Under the pieces are notes generated by a model. It did not search any database and was not told the origin of the DNA. It saw only the letters and a list, made by a program, of their open reading frames with translations. A stretch of 64,000 nt of DNA from Candidatus Ideonella esbjergensis (GTDB lineage: Bacteria > Pseudomonadota > Gammaproteobacteria > Burkholderiales > Burkholderiaceae_C), in contig JADJLP010000010.1 in assembly GCA_016710065.1 (NCBI GenBank), forward strand, positions 372,001-436,000. The letters are read 5' to 3'. Of this stretch, positions 8,182 through 15,323 are shown piece after piece (the stretch's first letter is position 1; each line of letters opens with the position of its first letter). The translations under genes and the position numbers were made by a program.

Positions 8182-8700
8182 TCAGGTTTCGTAGGCGTCC
8201 AGGCGCCGATGGATGTCGGCGCGGATGCGTTGCACAAACATCAGGGCACGCACCTGCTGGGCGGCGGTGGTCGGGTCGTGCGCGTCATCCAGCAGGCGGG
8301 CAATGTCGGCCACCAACTGCTTTTCGAAGCTCGCCACTTCGTCGCTCAAGGCCTCCACGGCCTCCGCCGTGCGGGCCTCGTCCAGCGCCTCGCGCCAGCT
8401 CATCTGGTGCATCAGGAAGGCCGCCGGCATGGCGGTGTTGTTCTCAGCCTGGATGGGGGCACCCTGCAGTTCACACAGGTACTGGGCGCGCGCCAGTGGC
8501 TCCTTCAGGCGGCGGTAGGCCTCGTTCACGCGCACGGCCCATTGCATGGCCACGCGCTGGGCGGCGGTGCCTTCGGAAGCGAACTTGTCGGGGTGCACCT
8601 GGGCCTGCAGGTCGCGCCATTGCTGGTCCAGCGCCGCGCGGTCCAGCGCGAAGCGTTGTGGCAAACCGAACAAAGTGAAGTCGTCGTCCTGCAGGTTCAT
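8182..8700 (-). CDS. hscB: Co-chaperone HscB (J-domain protein)
   Basis: J-protein that delivers IscU to HscA and stimulates its ATPase. 172 residues: the N-terminal J domain carries HPD at 36-38 (LQAQVHPDKF), and the C-terminal helical domain from about residue 90 binds IscU. The start ATG overlaps the stop of the preceding acetyltransferase gene (ATGA), so the two are translationally coupled. Confidence 0.96.
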   Translation of the reverse strand: MNLQDDDFTLFGLPQRFALDRAALDQQWRDLQAQVHPDKFASEGTAAQRVAMQWAVRVNEAYRRLKEPLARAQYLCELQGAPIQAENNTAMPAAFLMHQMSWREALDEARTAEAVEALSDEVASFEKQLVADIARLLDDAHDPTTAAQQVRALMFVQRIRADIHRRLDAYET

Positions 8701-9185
8701 GGTACGAGCCGCTTTTCCAAAAACAGCGAAAGGCCGTTGTTGTCGTAGCCGCCAAAAGGGCCACGCGTCTGGTAGCCGCGGCGTTGGTACAGCCGCACGG
8801 CCTCGGTCTGGTCGCGGCCGGTTTCCAGCAGCGCCAGGGCGATGCCGCCTGCAAGCAGGCGTGCCTCCAGGGTGCGCAAGATCTGTTCCGCCAGGCGCTG
8901 TCCGCGTTGCTCAGGGCGCACGAACATGCGCTTGATCTCGCCATACGGTTGGCCAGCAGTCTCGGGCTCGCCAGGCATGCGGCGCATGGCGCCACAGCCC
9001 AGCAGGTCGCCACCCTGCGCTGCTACTAGGAAATCGATCTCGGGCTGCAGCAAGGCCTGCACATCCAGGATGTGGTTGGCCTCGGGCTCGTACAGCGAGG
9101 CGAGGTAGATGTCGAGCGCGGCCAGCATCGATTGAACCTGGGGGTGGTCAGGCCGTTCGGGGCGGATGCGGATCGCGTCGGTCAT
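8697..9185 (-). CDS. GNAT-family N-acetyltransferase inside the isc locus
   Basis: 162-residue acetyl-CoA-dependent acyltransferase. Motif A is EIKRMFVRPEQRGQRLAEQIL with the CoA pyrophosphate loop QRGQRL; then TLEARLLAGGIALALLETG and the terminal YQRRGY motif B. The substrate is unknown. The gene lies between iscA and hscB, where E. coli has none, and its stop overlaps the hscB start. A strong terminator hairpin ends only 15 bases before this ATG, and the bases between (CTTGCCCTCTCCCC) contain no Shine-Dalgarno. An in-frame TTG at 9243-9245 is an alternative start that would place the hairpin inside the coding region. Confidence 0.85.
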   Translation of the reverse strand: MTDAIRIRPERPDHPQVQSMLAALDIYLASLYEPEANHILDVQALLQPEIDFLVAAQGGDLLGCGAMRRMPGEPETAGQPYGEIKRMFVRPEQRGQRLAEQILRTLEARLLAGGIALALLETGRDQTEAVRLYQRRGYQTRGPFGGYDNNGLSLFLEKRLVP

Positions 9186-9199
9186 GGGGAGAGGGCAAG

Positions 9200-9229
9200 A
9201 AAAAGGCGCGGCCGTTGGGCACCGCGCCT
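9200..9229 (-). terminator. Terminator between iscA and the GNAT-hscBA-fdx genes
   Basis: Minus strand: AGGCGCGG, 10-base loop, CCGCGCCT, then TTTTC (the last stem T is part of the tract). Perfect 8-pair GC-rich stem with a U-tract, 38 bases after the iscA stop. It should separate iscRSUA from the chaperone genes at least partly. Confidence 0.75.
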
Positions 9230-9266
9230 GGGCGTGGAACGTCAAAGCCGAGATTGTCGGTGAAGC

Positions 9267-9590
9267 TCAGACCCGGAAGGATTCGCCACAGCCACAACGG
9301 TCTTTCTCGCGCGGGTTGTGGAACTTGAAGCCTTCGTTCAGGCCCTCGCGCACGAAATCGAGTTCGGTGCCATCGATGTAGGGCAGGCTCTTCGGGTCCA
9401 CCAGCACCTTCACGCCATGACCCTCGAAGATGATGTCCTCGGGGGCGATCTCGTCGGCGTACTCCAGCTTGTAGGCCATGCCAGAGCAGCCGGTGGTCTT
9501 GACGCCCAGGCGCACGCCCACGCCCTTGCCGCGCCGCGACAGGTAGCGGGTGACGTGGCGGGCTGCGGCCTCGGTGAGGGTGACTGCCAT
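9267..9590 (-). CDS. iscA: Iron-sulfur cluster assembly protein IscA
   Basis: A-type carrier that delivers Fe-S clusters, mainly [4Fe-4S], to target proteins. 107 residues with the three ligand cysteines C35 (TTGCSGMAY), C99 and C101 (CGCGESF). The frame is open far upstream, but the ATG at 9588-9590 gives the canonical MAVTLTEAA start. It lies 5 bases after iscU. Confidence 0.97.
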   Translation of the reverse strand: MAVTLTEAAARHVTRYLSRRGKGVGVRLGVKTTGCSGMAYKLEYADEIAPEDIIFEGHGVKVLVDPKSLPYIDGTELDFVREGLNEGFKFHNPREKDRCGCGESFRV

Positions 9591-9595
9591 GGTGT

Positions 9596-9997
9596 TCAAG
9601 CTGCCTTGCTGCCCGCGCCTTGGCGGGCCTTGTAGTCGTCCACCGCCGCCTTGATGGCGTCCTCGGCCAGGATGGAGCAGTGGATCTTCACCGGCGGCAG
9701 GGCCAGCTCTTCGGCGATGTGGGTGTTCTTGATGGAGAGGGCTTCGTCCAGCGACTTTCCCTTGACCCACTCGGTCACCAGCGAACTGCTGGCAATGGCC
9801 GAGCCGCAGCCGTAGGTCTTGAAGCGCGCATCCTCGATCAAGCCCGTGGCCGGGTTGACCTTGATCTGCAGCTTCATCACGTCGCCGCAGGCCGGTGCGC
9901 CGACCATGCCGGTGCCCACCGTCTCGTCGCCCTTGTCAAAGCCGCCCACATTGCGCGGGTTCTCGTAGTGGTCGATGACCTTGTCGCTGTATGCCAT
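9596..9997 (-). CDS. iscU: Iron-sulfur cluster scaffold IscU
   Basis: Scaffold on which IscS and ferredoxin build [2Fe-2S] clusters. 133 residues. Ligands are C37 and the assembly-important D39 (GAPACGD), C64 (TYGCGSAIAS) and C107. The HscA recognition motif LPPVK is at 100-104. It lies 18 bases downstream of iscS and 5 bases upstream of iscA. Confidence 0.98.
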   Translation of the reverse strand: MAYSDKVIDHYENPRNVGGFDKGDETVGTGMVGAPACGDVMKLQIKVNPATGLIEDARFKTYGCGSAIASSSLVTEWVKGKSLDEALSIKNTHIAEELALPPVKIHCSILAEDAIKAAVDDYKARQGAGSKAA

Positions 9998-10015
9998 GGT
10001 ATGTACTCCTGAGGC

Positions 10016-11236
10016 TCAGTGGGCAGCCCACTGAATGGCGCTGATGTCGATACCGTCCTGGTACATGTCCCAGAGCGGCGACAGCTCGCGCAATTTGGCC
10101 ACGCGGTCTTTCAGCGTGGCTATGGCGTAATCAATCTCTTCTTCGGTGGTGAAGCGGCCAATGGTCATGCGCAGGCTGGAATGAGCCAGCTCGTCGCTGC
10201 GGCCCAGGGCGCGCAGCACGTAGCTGGGCTCCAGGCTGGCCGAGGTGCAGGCCGAACCCGACGACACCGCCAGGCCCTTCACTCCCATGATCAGCGACTC
10301 GCCTTCCACGTAGTTGAACGAGATGTTCAGGTTGTGCGGCACACGCCGGGTGAGGTGGCCGTTGATGAATGTCTGGTCGATCTCGGACAGGCCCTTGACC
10401 AGTTTGTCGTGCAGGGCCTGGATGCGCGGCTGCTCGGCCACCATCTCTTCCTTGGCGATGCGGAAGGCCTCGCCCATGCCCACGCACTGGTGGGTGGGCA
10501 GCGTGCCTGAACGCAGGCCGCGCTCATGGCCGCCACCGTGCATCTGTGCCTCCAGGCGGATGCGCGGCTTGCGGCGCACGTACAGCGCGCCGATACCCTT
10601 GGGGCCATAGGTCTTGTGCGAGGCCAGGCTCATCAGGTCCACCGGCAAGGTCTTCAGGTCGATGGCCACCTTGCCCGTGGCCTGGGCCGCGTCGACATGG
10701 AAGATCACGCCGCGCTCGCGGCACAGTGCGCCCAGCCGGGGAATGTCTTGAATGACGCCGATCTCGTTGTTGACGTACATCACCGAAGCCAGGATGGTGT
10801 CGGGCCGGATCGCTGCCTTGAAGGCCTCGAAATCCAGCATGCCGTCGGCCTGCACTTCCAGGTAGCTCACTTCGAAGCCCTGGCGCTCCAGCTCGCGCAT
10901 CGGATCGAGCACGGCCTTGTGCTCGGTCTTGACGGTGATCAGGTGCTTGCCCTTGCCCTGGTAGAAGTGCGCAGCGCCTTTGATGGCGAGATTGTTTGAT
11001 TCCGTGGCGCCCGAAGTCCACACGATCTCGCGCGGGTCAGCCCCAATCAGGTCCGCCACCCGCACGCGCGCCTTTTCCACGGCCTCTTCGGCCTCCCAGC
11101 CCCAGGCGTGGCTGCGCGAGGCCGGGTTGCCGAAGTGCTCGCGCAACCAGGGCACCATCGAGTCAACCACGCGCGGGTCGCAAGGCGTTGTGGCGCCGTA
11201 ATCCATGTAGATCGGGAAGTGCGGGGTCATGTCCAT
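10016..11236 (-). CDS. iscS: Cysteine desulfurase IscS
   Basis: PLP enzyme that takes sulfur from L-cysteine for Fe-S clusters and tRNA thiolation. 406 residues from the first ATG (MDMTPHFP). A second ATG two codons on would give exactly the E. coli numbering of the PLP lysine (206, in SHKTYGPKG) and the catalytic loop cysteine (328, in SSGSACTSASLEPSYVLRAL). No good Shine-Dalgarno decides between them. It is the second gene of the operon, 87 bases after iscR. Confidence 0.97.
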   Translation of the reverse strand: MDMTPHFPIYMDYGATTPCDPRVVDSMVPWLREHFGNPASRSHAWGWEAEEAVEKARVRVADLIGADPREIVWTSGATESNNLAIKGAAHFYQGKGKHLITVKTEHKAVLDPMRELERQGFEVSYLEVQADGMLDFEAFKAAIRPDTILASVMYVNNEIGVIQDIPRLGALCRERGVIFHVDAAQATGKVAIDLKTLPVDLMSLASHKTYGPKGIGALYVRRKPRIRLEAQMHGGGHERGLRSGTLPTHQCVGMGEAFRIAKEEMVAEQPRIQALHDKLVKGLSEIDQTFINGHLTRRVPHNLNISFNYVEGESLIMGVKGLAVSSGSACTSASLEPSYVLRALGRSDELAHSSLRMTIGRFTTEEEIDYAIATLKDRVAKLRELSPLWDMYQDGIDISAIQWAAH

Positions 11237-11323
11237 GGTGTCTTTGTGAGCCAAGCTGCGCCACGCGGTGCACATACACCGTGAGGTATCGCTGCCTTGC
11301 GCTGATTGTCTGCGAGCTGAAGG

Positions 11324-11857
11324 CTATTTCGAGAACGCGTTGCCCAGGGCAAACACCGAATTCGGCGCCGTCACCTTGATGGGTTTGACCACCGGAACAC
11401 TCGAAATCGCGCGCTTGATGGGCGCCTCTTCGATGGACACGCCCTTGGCCAACTGGTCGTCCACCAGCTTGCGCAGGTTGATCGAACTGAGGTACTCGAT
11501 CATCTTGGCGTTGAGGTTGGACCACAGCTCGTGCGTCATACACTGGCCAGCGTCCTCACCCATGCAGTTCTCTTTGCCGCCGCAGCCAGTGGCGTCGATG
11601 GGCTCATCCACGGCGGTAATGATGTCGGCCACGCTGATTTCCTCGGCCTTGCGGCCAAGCGAATAGCCGCCACCCGGCCCGCGCGTGCTTTCCACTAATT
11701 CGTGGCGACGCAGCTTGCCGAACAACTGCTCCAGGTAGGACAGCGAGATCTGCTGACGCTGGCTGATGGCGGCCAGGGCCACCGGCCCATTGTTGGAACG
11801 CAGTGCCAGATCAATCATGGCAGTGACCGCAAAGCGGCCTTTGGTGGTCAGACGCAT
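11324..11857 (-). CDS. iscR: Fe-S cluster regulator IscR
   Basis: Rrf2-family repressor that senses cluster status and represses its own operon in the [2Fe-2S] form. 177 residues: winged helix at 1-65 (MRLTTKGRFAVTAMIDLA; STRGPGGGYSL). Cluster ligands are C92, C98 and C106, with His109 (CMTHELW). The C98-C106 gap is two residues longer than in E. coli (C98-C104). A type-1 IscR-like box covers the -35 of its promoter, consistent with autorepression. Confidence 0.97.
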   Translation of the reverse strand: MRLTTKGRFAVTAMIDLALRSNNGPVALAAISQRQQISLSYLEQLFGKLRRHELVESTRGPGGGYSLGRKAEEISVADIITAVDEPIDATGCGGKENCMGEDAGQCMTHELWSNLNAKMIEYLSSINLRKLVDDQLAKGVSIEEAPIKRAISSVPVVKPIKVTAPNSVFALGNAFSK

Positions 11858-11933
11858 GTGACTCTCCTGTCAATCAAACCGTACCTTGGCAGGCGGCCCA
11901 ACCACCAGATCTGTGAAGGAGGAACCGCCTACC

Positions 11934-11981
11934 CACTCAACCCGGATGGTTTCCGGGATAACCCTCGGAAGTGTCCGAGTG
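11934..11981 (-). promoter_or_regulatory. Folded leader of the isc operon mRNA
   Basis: Two tandem hairpins lie near the expected 5' end of the iscR transcript. They are CTCGGA/TCCGAG with a 4-base loop (11964-11979) and CCCGGA/TCCGGG with a 5-base loop (11941-11957). An alternative pairing CACTC (minus strand, 11977-11981) with GAGTG (11934-11938) would break the first hairpin, so two exclusive folds are possible. Function unknown. Confidence 0.4.
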
Positions 11982-11990
11982 ATTTTCTCG

Positions 11991-12024
11991 ATTATGCCAG
12001 GAGCCGACTTAATTAGTCAAGTAT
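11991..12024 (-). promoter_or_regulatory. iscR promoter with overlapping type-1 IscR-like site
   Basis: Minus strand -35 TTGACT (12015-12020), 18-base spacer, -10 CATAAT (11991-11996). The 25-base window 12000-12024 fits the E. coli type-1 IscR consensus at both conserved half-sites, GACT and AGTC. It has ATAC before the first half-site and GGCT after the second. The site covers the -35, the expected geometry for repression by [2Fe-2S]-IscR. Confidence 0.8.
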
Positions 12025-12143
12025 TGGCGCGAACCTTCAAGAGCCCACGGCAGCCAGCCTCGCCACGGGCCAGATCGCGCGTTTCGGGCAGCGCCCCTGC
12101 TGCGGCGGAGTCAGTGCAAAGCTACTTTTGTGACACAGTAAGA

Positions 12144-13565
12144 CTAGTAGTCGCCACGCACGGCCGCGTCGGGCGCCAGGTTGTCGAACTTGGTCAGCGG
12201 CTTCAGGAAGGCCAGGTGCAATGCACCGACCGGCCCGTTACGCTGCTTACCGATGATGATCTCGGCGGTGCCCGGCACCTTCGAGTCTTCACGGTTGTAG
12301 TAGTCGTCCCGGTATATGAACATGATCACGTCTGCGTCCTGCTCGATGGCGCCCGATTCGCGCAGGTCGCTCATCATGGGGCGTTTGTCCGTGCGGGTTT
12401 CGACCGAGCGGTTGAGTTGCGAAAGCGCAATCACCGGGCAGTTCAACTCCTTGGCCAAGGCCTTGAGGCCACGTGAGATCTCTGAAATCTCTGTGGCGCG
12501 GTTCTCACCCGAGCTGTTGCCACTGCCGCTCATCAGCTGCAGGTAGTCGATCACGATCAGGCCCAGTTTGCCGCATTGGCGAGCCTGGCGGCGGGCGCGG
12601 GCACGCAATTCGGCCGGGTTCAGCGCCGGAGTCTCGTCGATGAAGATCGAGGCCTTGGAAAGCTTGTCGACGGCCTCGGTCAGCCGGCCCCAGTCGTCGT
12701 CCCGCAAGCGGCCCGTGCGCAGGCCTGATTGGTCGATGCGGCCCAGCGAGCCCACCATCCGCAGCGCGAGTTGCGAGGCCCCCATTTCCATCGAGAACAC
12801 CACCACCGGCAGACCCTCGTTCACCGCCACGTTCTCGGCGATGTTGAGCGCGAAGGCGGTCTTGCCCATTGAGGGCCGCGCGGCCAGGATGATCAGGTCG
12901 CCGCCCTGCAGTCCCGCAGTCATGCGGTCCAGTTCGTAGAAGCCGGTGCGCACGCCGGTCACGTCCTCGGCGCCGTTCTCGGCCAGCTCGGTGACGCGGT
13001 CAATCAGTGCCAGCGCCAGCATGTCCATGCTCTGGAAGCCCTGCTTGGTGCGCTGGCCCTCTTCGCCGATCTTGAAGATCTTGCCCTCGGCTTCGTCGAG
13101 GATCTGCGCCACCTGCTTTCCCATGGGGTTGAAGGCCTGTGTGGCAATGTCGTCACTGGCAGCGATCAGCTTGCGGAGGATGGCGCGTTCGCGCACGATC
13201 TCGGCATAGCGCCGCAGGTTGGCCGCACTGGGCACGCTCTGCGCCAGCGCGTTCAGGTAGGCCAGGCCGCCGCACTCCTGGGCCTTGCCCAGGTTCTGCA
13301 ACTGCTCGAACACCGTGATCACGTCGGCCGGCTTGGACAGGCCGATCAGCGTGCCGATGGCGCCGAAGATCACCTTGTGCTCGAAGCGGTAGAAATCATC
13401 TTCCTTGAGCACGTCGGCCGCGCGGTCCCAGGCGCCGTTGTCTAGCAGCAGTCCGCCCAGCACGCTTTGCTCGGCCTCGATGGACTGGGGCGGCACGCGA
13501 AGCTTGGCCACCTCCTCATCGCGCGGGGGCGTGCGCGGATCGTGGGCGTCGAAGATCGTGGACAT
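12144..13565 (-). CDS. dnaB: Replicative DNA helicase DnaB
   Basis: Hexameric 5'-3' helicase of the replication fork. 473 residues: N-terminal domain 20-125 (VPPQSIEAEQSVLGGLLLDN), linker, RecA-like core with Walker A at 229-237 (ARPSMGKTA), Walker B near LIVIDYLQLMSG and the arginine-finger region. The ATG at 13563-13565 fits the usual short N-terminal tail; the frame is open further upstream. It follows rplI on the same strand as in many proteobacteria, but a terminator at 13652-13683 separates them. DnaA-box-like sequences sit in the leader. Confidence 0.96.
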   Translation of the reverse strand: MSTIFDAHDPRTPPRDEEVAKLRVPPQSIEAEQSVLGGLLLDNGAWDRAADVLKEDDFYRFEHKVIFGAIGTLIGLSKPADVITVFEQLQNLGKAQECGGLAYLNALAQSVPSAANLRRYAEIVRERAILRKLIAASDDIATQAFNPMGKQVAQILDEAEGKIFKIGEEGQRTKQGFQSMDMLALALIDRVTELAENGAEDVTGVRTGFYELDRMTAGLQGGDLIILAARPSMGKTAFALNIAENVAVNEGLPVVVFSMEMGASQLALRMVGSLGRIDQSGLRTGRLRDDDWGRLTEAVDKLSKASIFIDETPALNPAELRARARRQARQCGKLGLIVIDYLQLMSGSGNSSGENRATEISEISRGLKALAKELNCPVIALSQLNRSVETRTDKRPMMSDLRESGAIEQDADVIMFIYRDDYYNREDSKVPGTAEIIIGKQRNGPVGALHLAFLKPLTKFDNLAPDAAVRGDY

Positions 13566-13589
13566 CAGGCAATCATAGGGGCGAGCGCA

Positions 13590-13644
13590 GTCCACGCATG
13601 TGGACAAGCTTGTGGGCATCCGGGGGGGATGTTGTGCACATCCC
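13590..13644. promoter_or_regulatory. Two DnaA-box-like sites in palindromes before dnaB
   Basis: TTGTCCACA on the minus strand (13599-13607) and TTGTGCACA on the plus strand (13632-13640) both fit the pattern TTRTNCACA. Each sits in a perfect inverted repeat: GTCCAC-GCAT-GTGGAC (13590-13605) and GGGATGT-TGTGC-ACATCCC (13626-13644). They lie 25-79 bases before the dnaB start codon. DnaA control of dnaB is an inference. Confidence 0.45.
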
Positions 13645-13651
13645 GCCTTCT

Positions 13652-13683
13652 GAAATACAAAGGGCCGGTTCGAAAACCGGCCC
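13652..13683 (-). terminator. Terminator after rplI
   Basis: Minus strand: GGGCCGGTT, TTCG tetraloop, AACCGGCCC, then TTTGTATTT. Perfect 9-pair stem closed by a stable UUCG-type loop, 28 bases after the rplI stop. It ends the rpsF-priB-rpsR-rplI transcript before dnaB. Confidence 0.88.
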
Positions 13684-13711
13684 CTTCAGTAGTGAGCGTA
13701 CAGAACGAAGA

Positions 13712-14164
13712 TCAGTCTTGCTCGCCCACGACTTTGACGGTCACTTCCACAACCACGTCGTGGTGGATGGCCACAGCCACCGGGAACTCGCCAACGGCCT
13801 TCAGCGGGCCATTGGGCATGCGCACTTGCGCCTTGGCGACCTGGAAGCCCTGCTTGCCCAGCGCTTCAGCGATGTCGTGGTTGGTGACGGAACCGAACAA
13901 ACGGCCATCGACGCCAGCCTTCTGGCTGACGACGGTGGTGATGCCGGTCATCTTCTCGCCCACGGCCTCGGCGGCGGCCAGCTTCTCAGCAGCGACCTTT
14001 TCCAACTCGGCGCGGCGGCCTTCGAATTCCTTGATCGCGGCCTCGGTGGCACGGCGGGCGCGCTTGGTCGGGATCAGGAAGTTGCGGGCGTAGCCGTCCT
14101 TGACCTTGACCACATCACCCAGACTACCCAGGTTGGCCACCTTGTCCAGCAGAATGATTTGCAT
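13712..14164 (-). CDS. rplI: 50S ribosomal protein L9
   Basis: Large-subunit protein with two globular domains joined by a long helix. 150 residues with the N-terminal signature MQIILLDKVANLGSLGDVVKVKDGYARNFL-type start (first residues MQIILLDKVANLG). The connecting helix is at about 40-75. It is the last gene of the rpsF operon, 12 bases after rpsR. Confidence 0.98.
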   Translation of the reverse strand: MQIILLDKVANLGSLGDVVKVKDGYARNFLIPTKRARRATEAAIKEFEGRRAELEKVAAEKLAAAEAVGEKMTGITTVVSQKAGVDGRLFGSVTNHDIAEALGKQGFQVAKAQVRMPNGPLKAVGEFPVAVAIHHDVVVEVTVKVVGEQD

Positions 14165-14176
14165 GGTGTTGGCTCC

Positions 14177-14461
14177 TTAGACGCGGTGCATGTCGCTGTA
14201 CGGCAGCATGGCCAGGAAGCGCGAGCGCTTGATGGCGGTGGTCAGCTGGCGTTGGAAGTATGCGCGGGTGCCGGTCAGGCGAGCCGGCGTGATCTTGCCG
14301 TTTTCACCGATGAAATCGCGCAGCAAGTCCACGTCCTTGTAGTCGATGGATTCGACACCAGTGACGGTGAAGCGGCAGAACTTCTTGCGGCGGAACAGCA
14401 GCGATTGCTGGTTGCGCTTGGGACGGCGGTCCTTGGAAAATCTTGACTTTGGCGGGGGCAT
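14177..14461 (-). CDS. rpsR: 30S ribosomal protein S18
   Basis: Small-subunit platform protein that binds together with S6. 94 residues; somewhat longer than E. coli S18 (75) because of an N-terminal basic extension (MPPPKSRFSKDRRPKRNQQ). The core has FTVTGVESIDYKDVDLLRDF and GTRAYFQRQLTTAIKRSRFL. The extension carries no zinc-ribbon cysteines apart from a single C29. It starts 2 bases after the priB stop. Confidence 0.97.
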   Translation of the reverse strand: MPPPKSRFSKDRRPKRNQQSLLFRRKKFCRFTVTGVESIDYKDVDLLRDFIGENGKITPARLTGTRAYFQRQLTTAIKRSRFLAMLPYSDMHRV

Positions 14462-14463
14462 GT

Positions 14464-14799
14464 CTATGACCTCTGAAAAATGTCTATCCGTGAATCAAAC
14501 AGGTTCGGGGGCTCGTTCAGAACAACCTCGTTCACATGGAACACCAGGCCCTTGCCGTTGCGGGTGGCACCCAGGAACCCGGCAAAGGTGGCCGGTGAAC
14601 CGAGCGCCAGCACATTGGCTGACTTGGTGATCGCCCCGATCGCCACCGCCTTGATCTCAAGCGAGACCTTGCGCGGTTGGCCGTCTTCACTGACCTCGGA
14701 CTCGTGCTTGAGCTTCAAGTCCAGGGCCGGCAAGCCGGCGGGGGTGTAACGCATTGCACTGCGCTCGACCACTTGGGCTGCGAGAACCAGGCGGTTCAT
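14464..14799 (-). CDS. priB: Primosomal replication protein N (PriB)
   Basis: OB-fold single-stranded-DNA-binding protein used in replication restart. 111 residues, close to E. coli (104). It begins MNRLVLAAQVVERSAMRYTP, with the typical GLPALDLKLKHES strand and VLALGSPATFAGFLG. It sits between rpsF and rpsR as in E. coli, so its synthesis is tied to ribosomal protein expression. Confidence 0.95.
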   Translation of the reverse strand: MNRLVLAAQVVERSAMRYTPAGLPALDLKLKHESEVSEDGQPRKVSLEIKAVAIGAITKSANVLALGSPATFAGFLGATRNGKGLVFHVNEVVLNEPPNLFDSRIDIFQRS

Positions 14800-14836
14800 C
14801 GCACCAACCAAAGCTGTCGAGCCAAACCCTTCAAGC

Positions 14837-15202
14837 TCAGGCGTTGGCTTCGTGGGCCGACGACTTGCGAGCTTCTTCCTTCTCGACCGACTTCATCATG
14901 ACGGACGGGCCGGTCTCGGCCTTGTCTGCCTTGACGGTCAGGTGACGCAGCACGGCGTCGTTGAAGCGGAAGCCCGTTTCCAGCTCGGCCAGCACGGCGT
15001 TCGAGCACTCGATGTTGATGCACAGGTAGTGCGCCTTGGCGAGCTTCTGGATCATGTAGGCCAGCTGACGGCGGCCCCAGTCTTCCACACGGTGAACCTT
15101 GCCACCGCCATTGGTGACCAGGGTCTTGTAACGCTCCAGCATGGCCGGAACCTGTTCGCTTTGATCCGGATGGATCAGCAGAACTATCTCATAGTGACGC
15201 AT
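14837..15202 (-). CDS. rpsF: 30S ribosomal protein S6
   Basis: Small-subunit protein that forms a heterodimer with S18. 121 residues starting MRHYEIVLLIHPDQSEQVPA. The core RRM-like fold includes RLAYMIQKLAKAHYLCINIE-type residues (WGRRQLAYMIQKLAKAHYL). The acidic/basic C-terminal tail (KSVEKEEARKSSA) resembles the glutamylated tail region of E. coli S6 only loosely. AAGGAG lies upstream of the ATG. First gene of the operon, with promoter and folded leader upstream. Confidence 0.98.
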   Translation of the reverse strand: MRHYEIVLLIHPDQSEQVPAMLERYKTLVTNGGGKVHRVEDWGRRQLAYMIQKLAKAHYLCINIECSNAVLAELETGFRFNDAVLRHLTVKADKAETGPSVMMKSVEKEEARKSSAHEANA

Positions 15203-15221
15203 GAATGCTCCTTTTGGGTTT

Positions 15222-15279
15222 CCAGCGCTCTTTTCAAGCGCTGGCGAAAGCCGCCCCGTGCGTCAGCGGCGGGTGCGGC
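15222..15279 (-). promoter_or_regulatory. Folded rpsF leader, candidate S6:S18-binding element
   Basis: On the minus strand a 9-pair stem with one bulged A (GCCGC-A-CCCG with CGGG-GCGGC, 15250-15279) has an 11-base loop that begins CCG. It is followed by a perfect 8-pair hairpin CCAGCGCT/AGCGCTGG (15222-15244) just before the ribosome-binding site. A known S6:S18 autoregulatory leader motif uses a CCG next to stems. The match here is by eye and only suggestive. Confidence 0.4.
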
Positions 15280-15293
15280 AAGGTGGACTGCGA

Positions 15294-15323
15294 ATTATAG
15301 GGGAAATCAGGAGCGCTTGGCCA
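15294..15323 (-). promoter_or_regulatory. rpsF operon promoter overlapping the end of ppsA
   Basis: Minus strand -35 TGGCCA (15318-15323), 18-base spacer, -10 TATAAT (15294-15299). The -35 lies within the last codons of ppsA. The expected transcript begins near 15287 and carries the folded rpsF leader. Confidence 0.7.
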
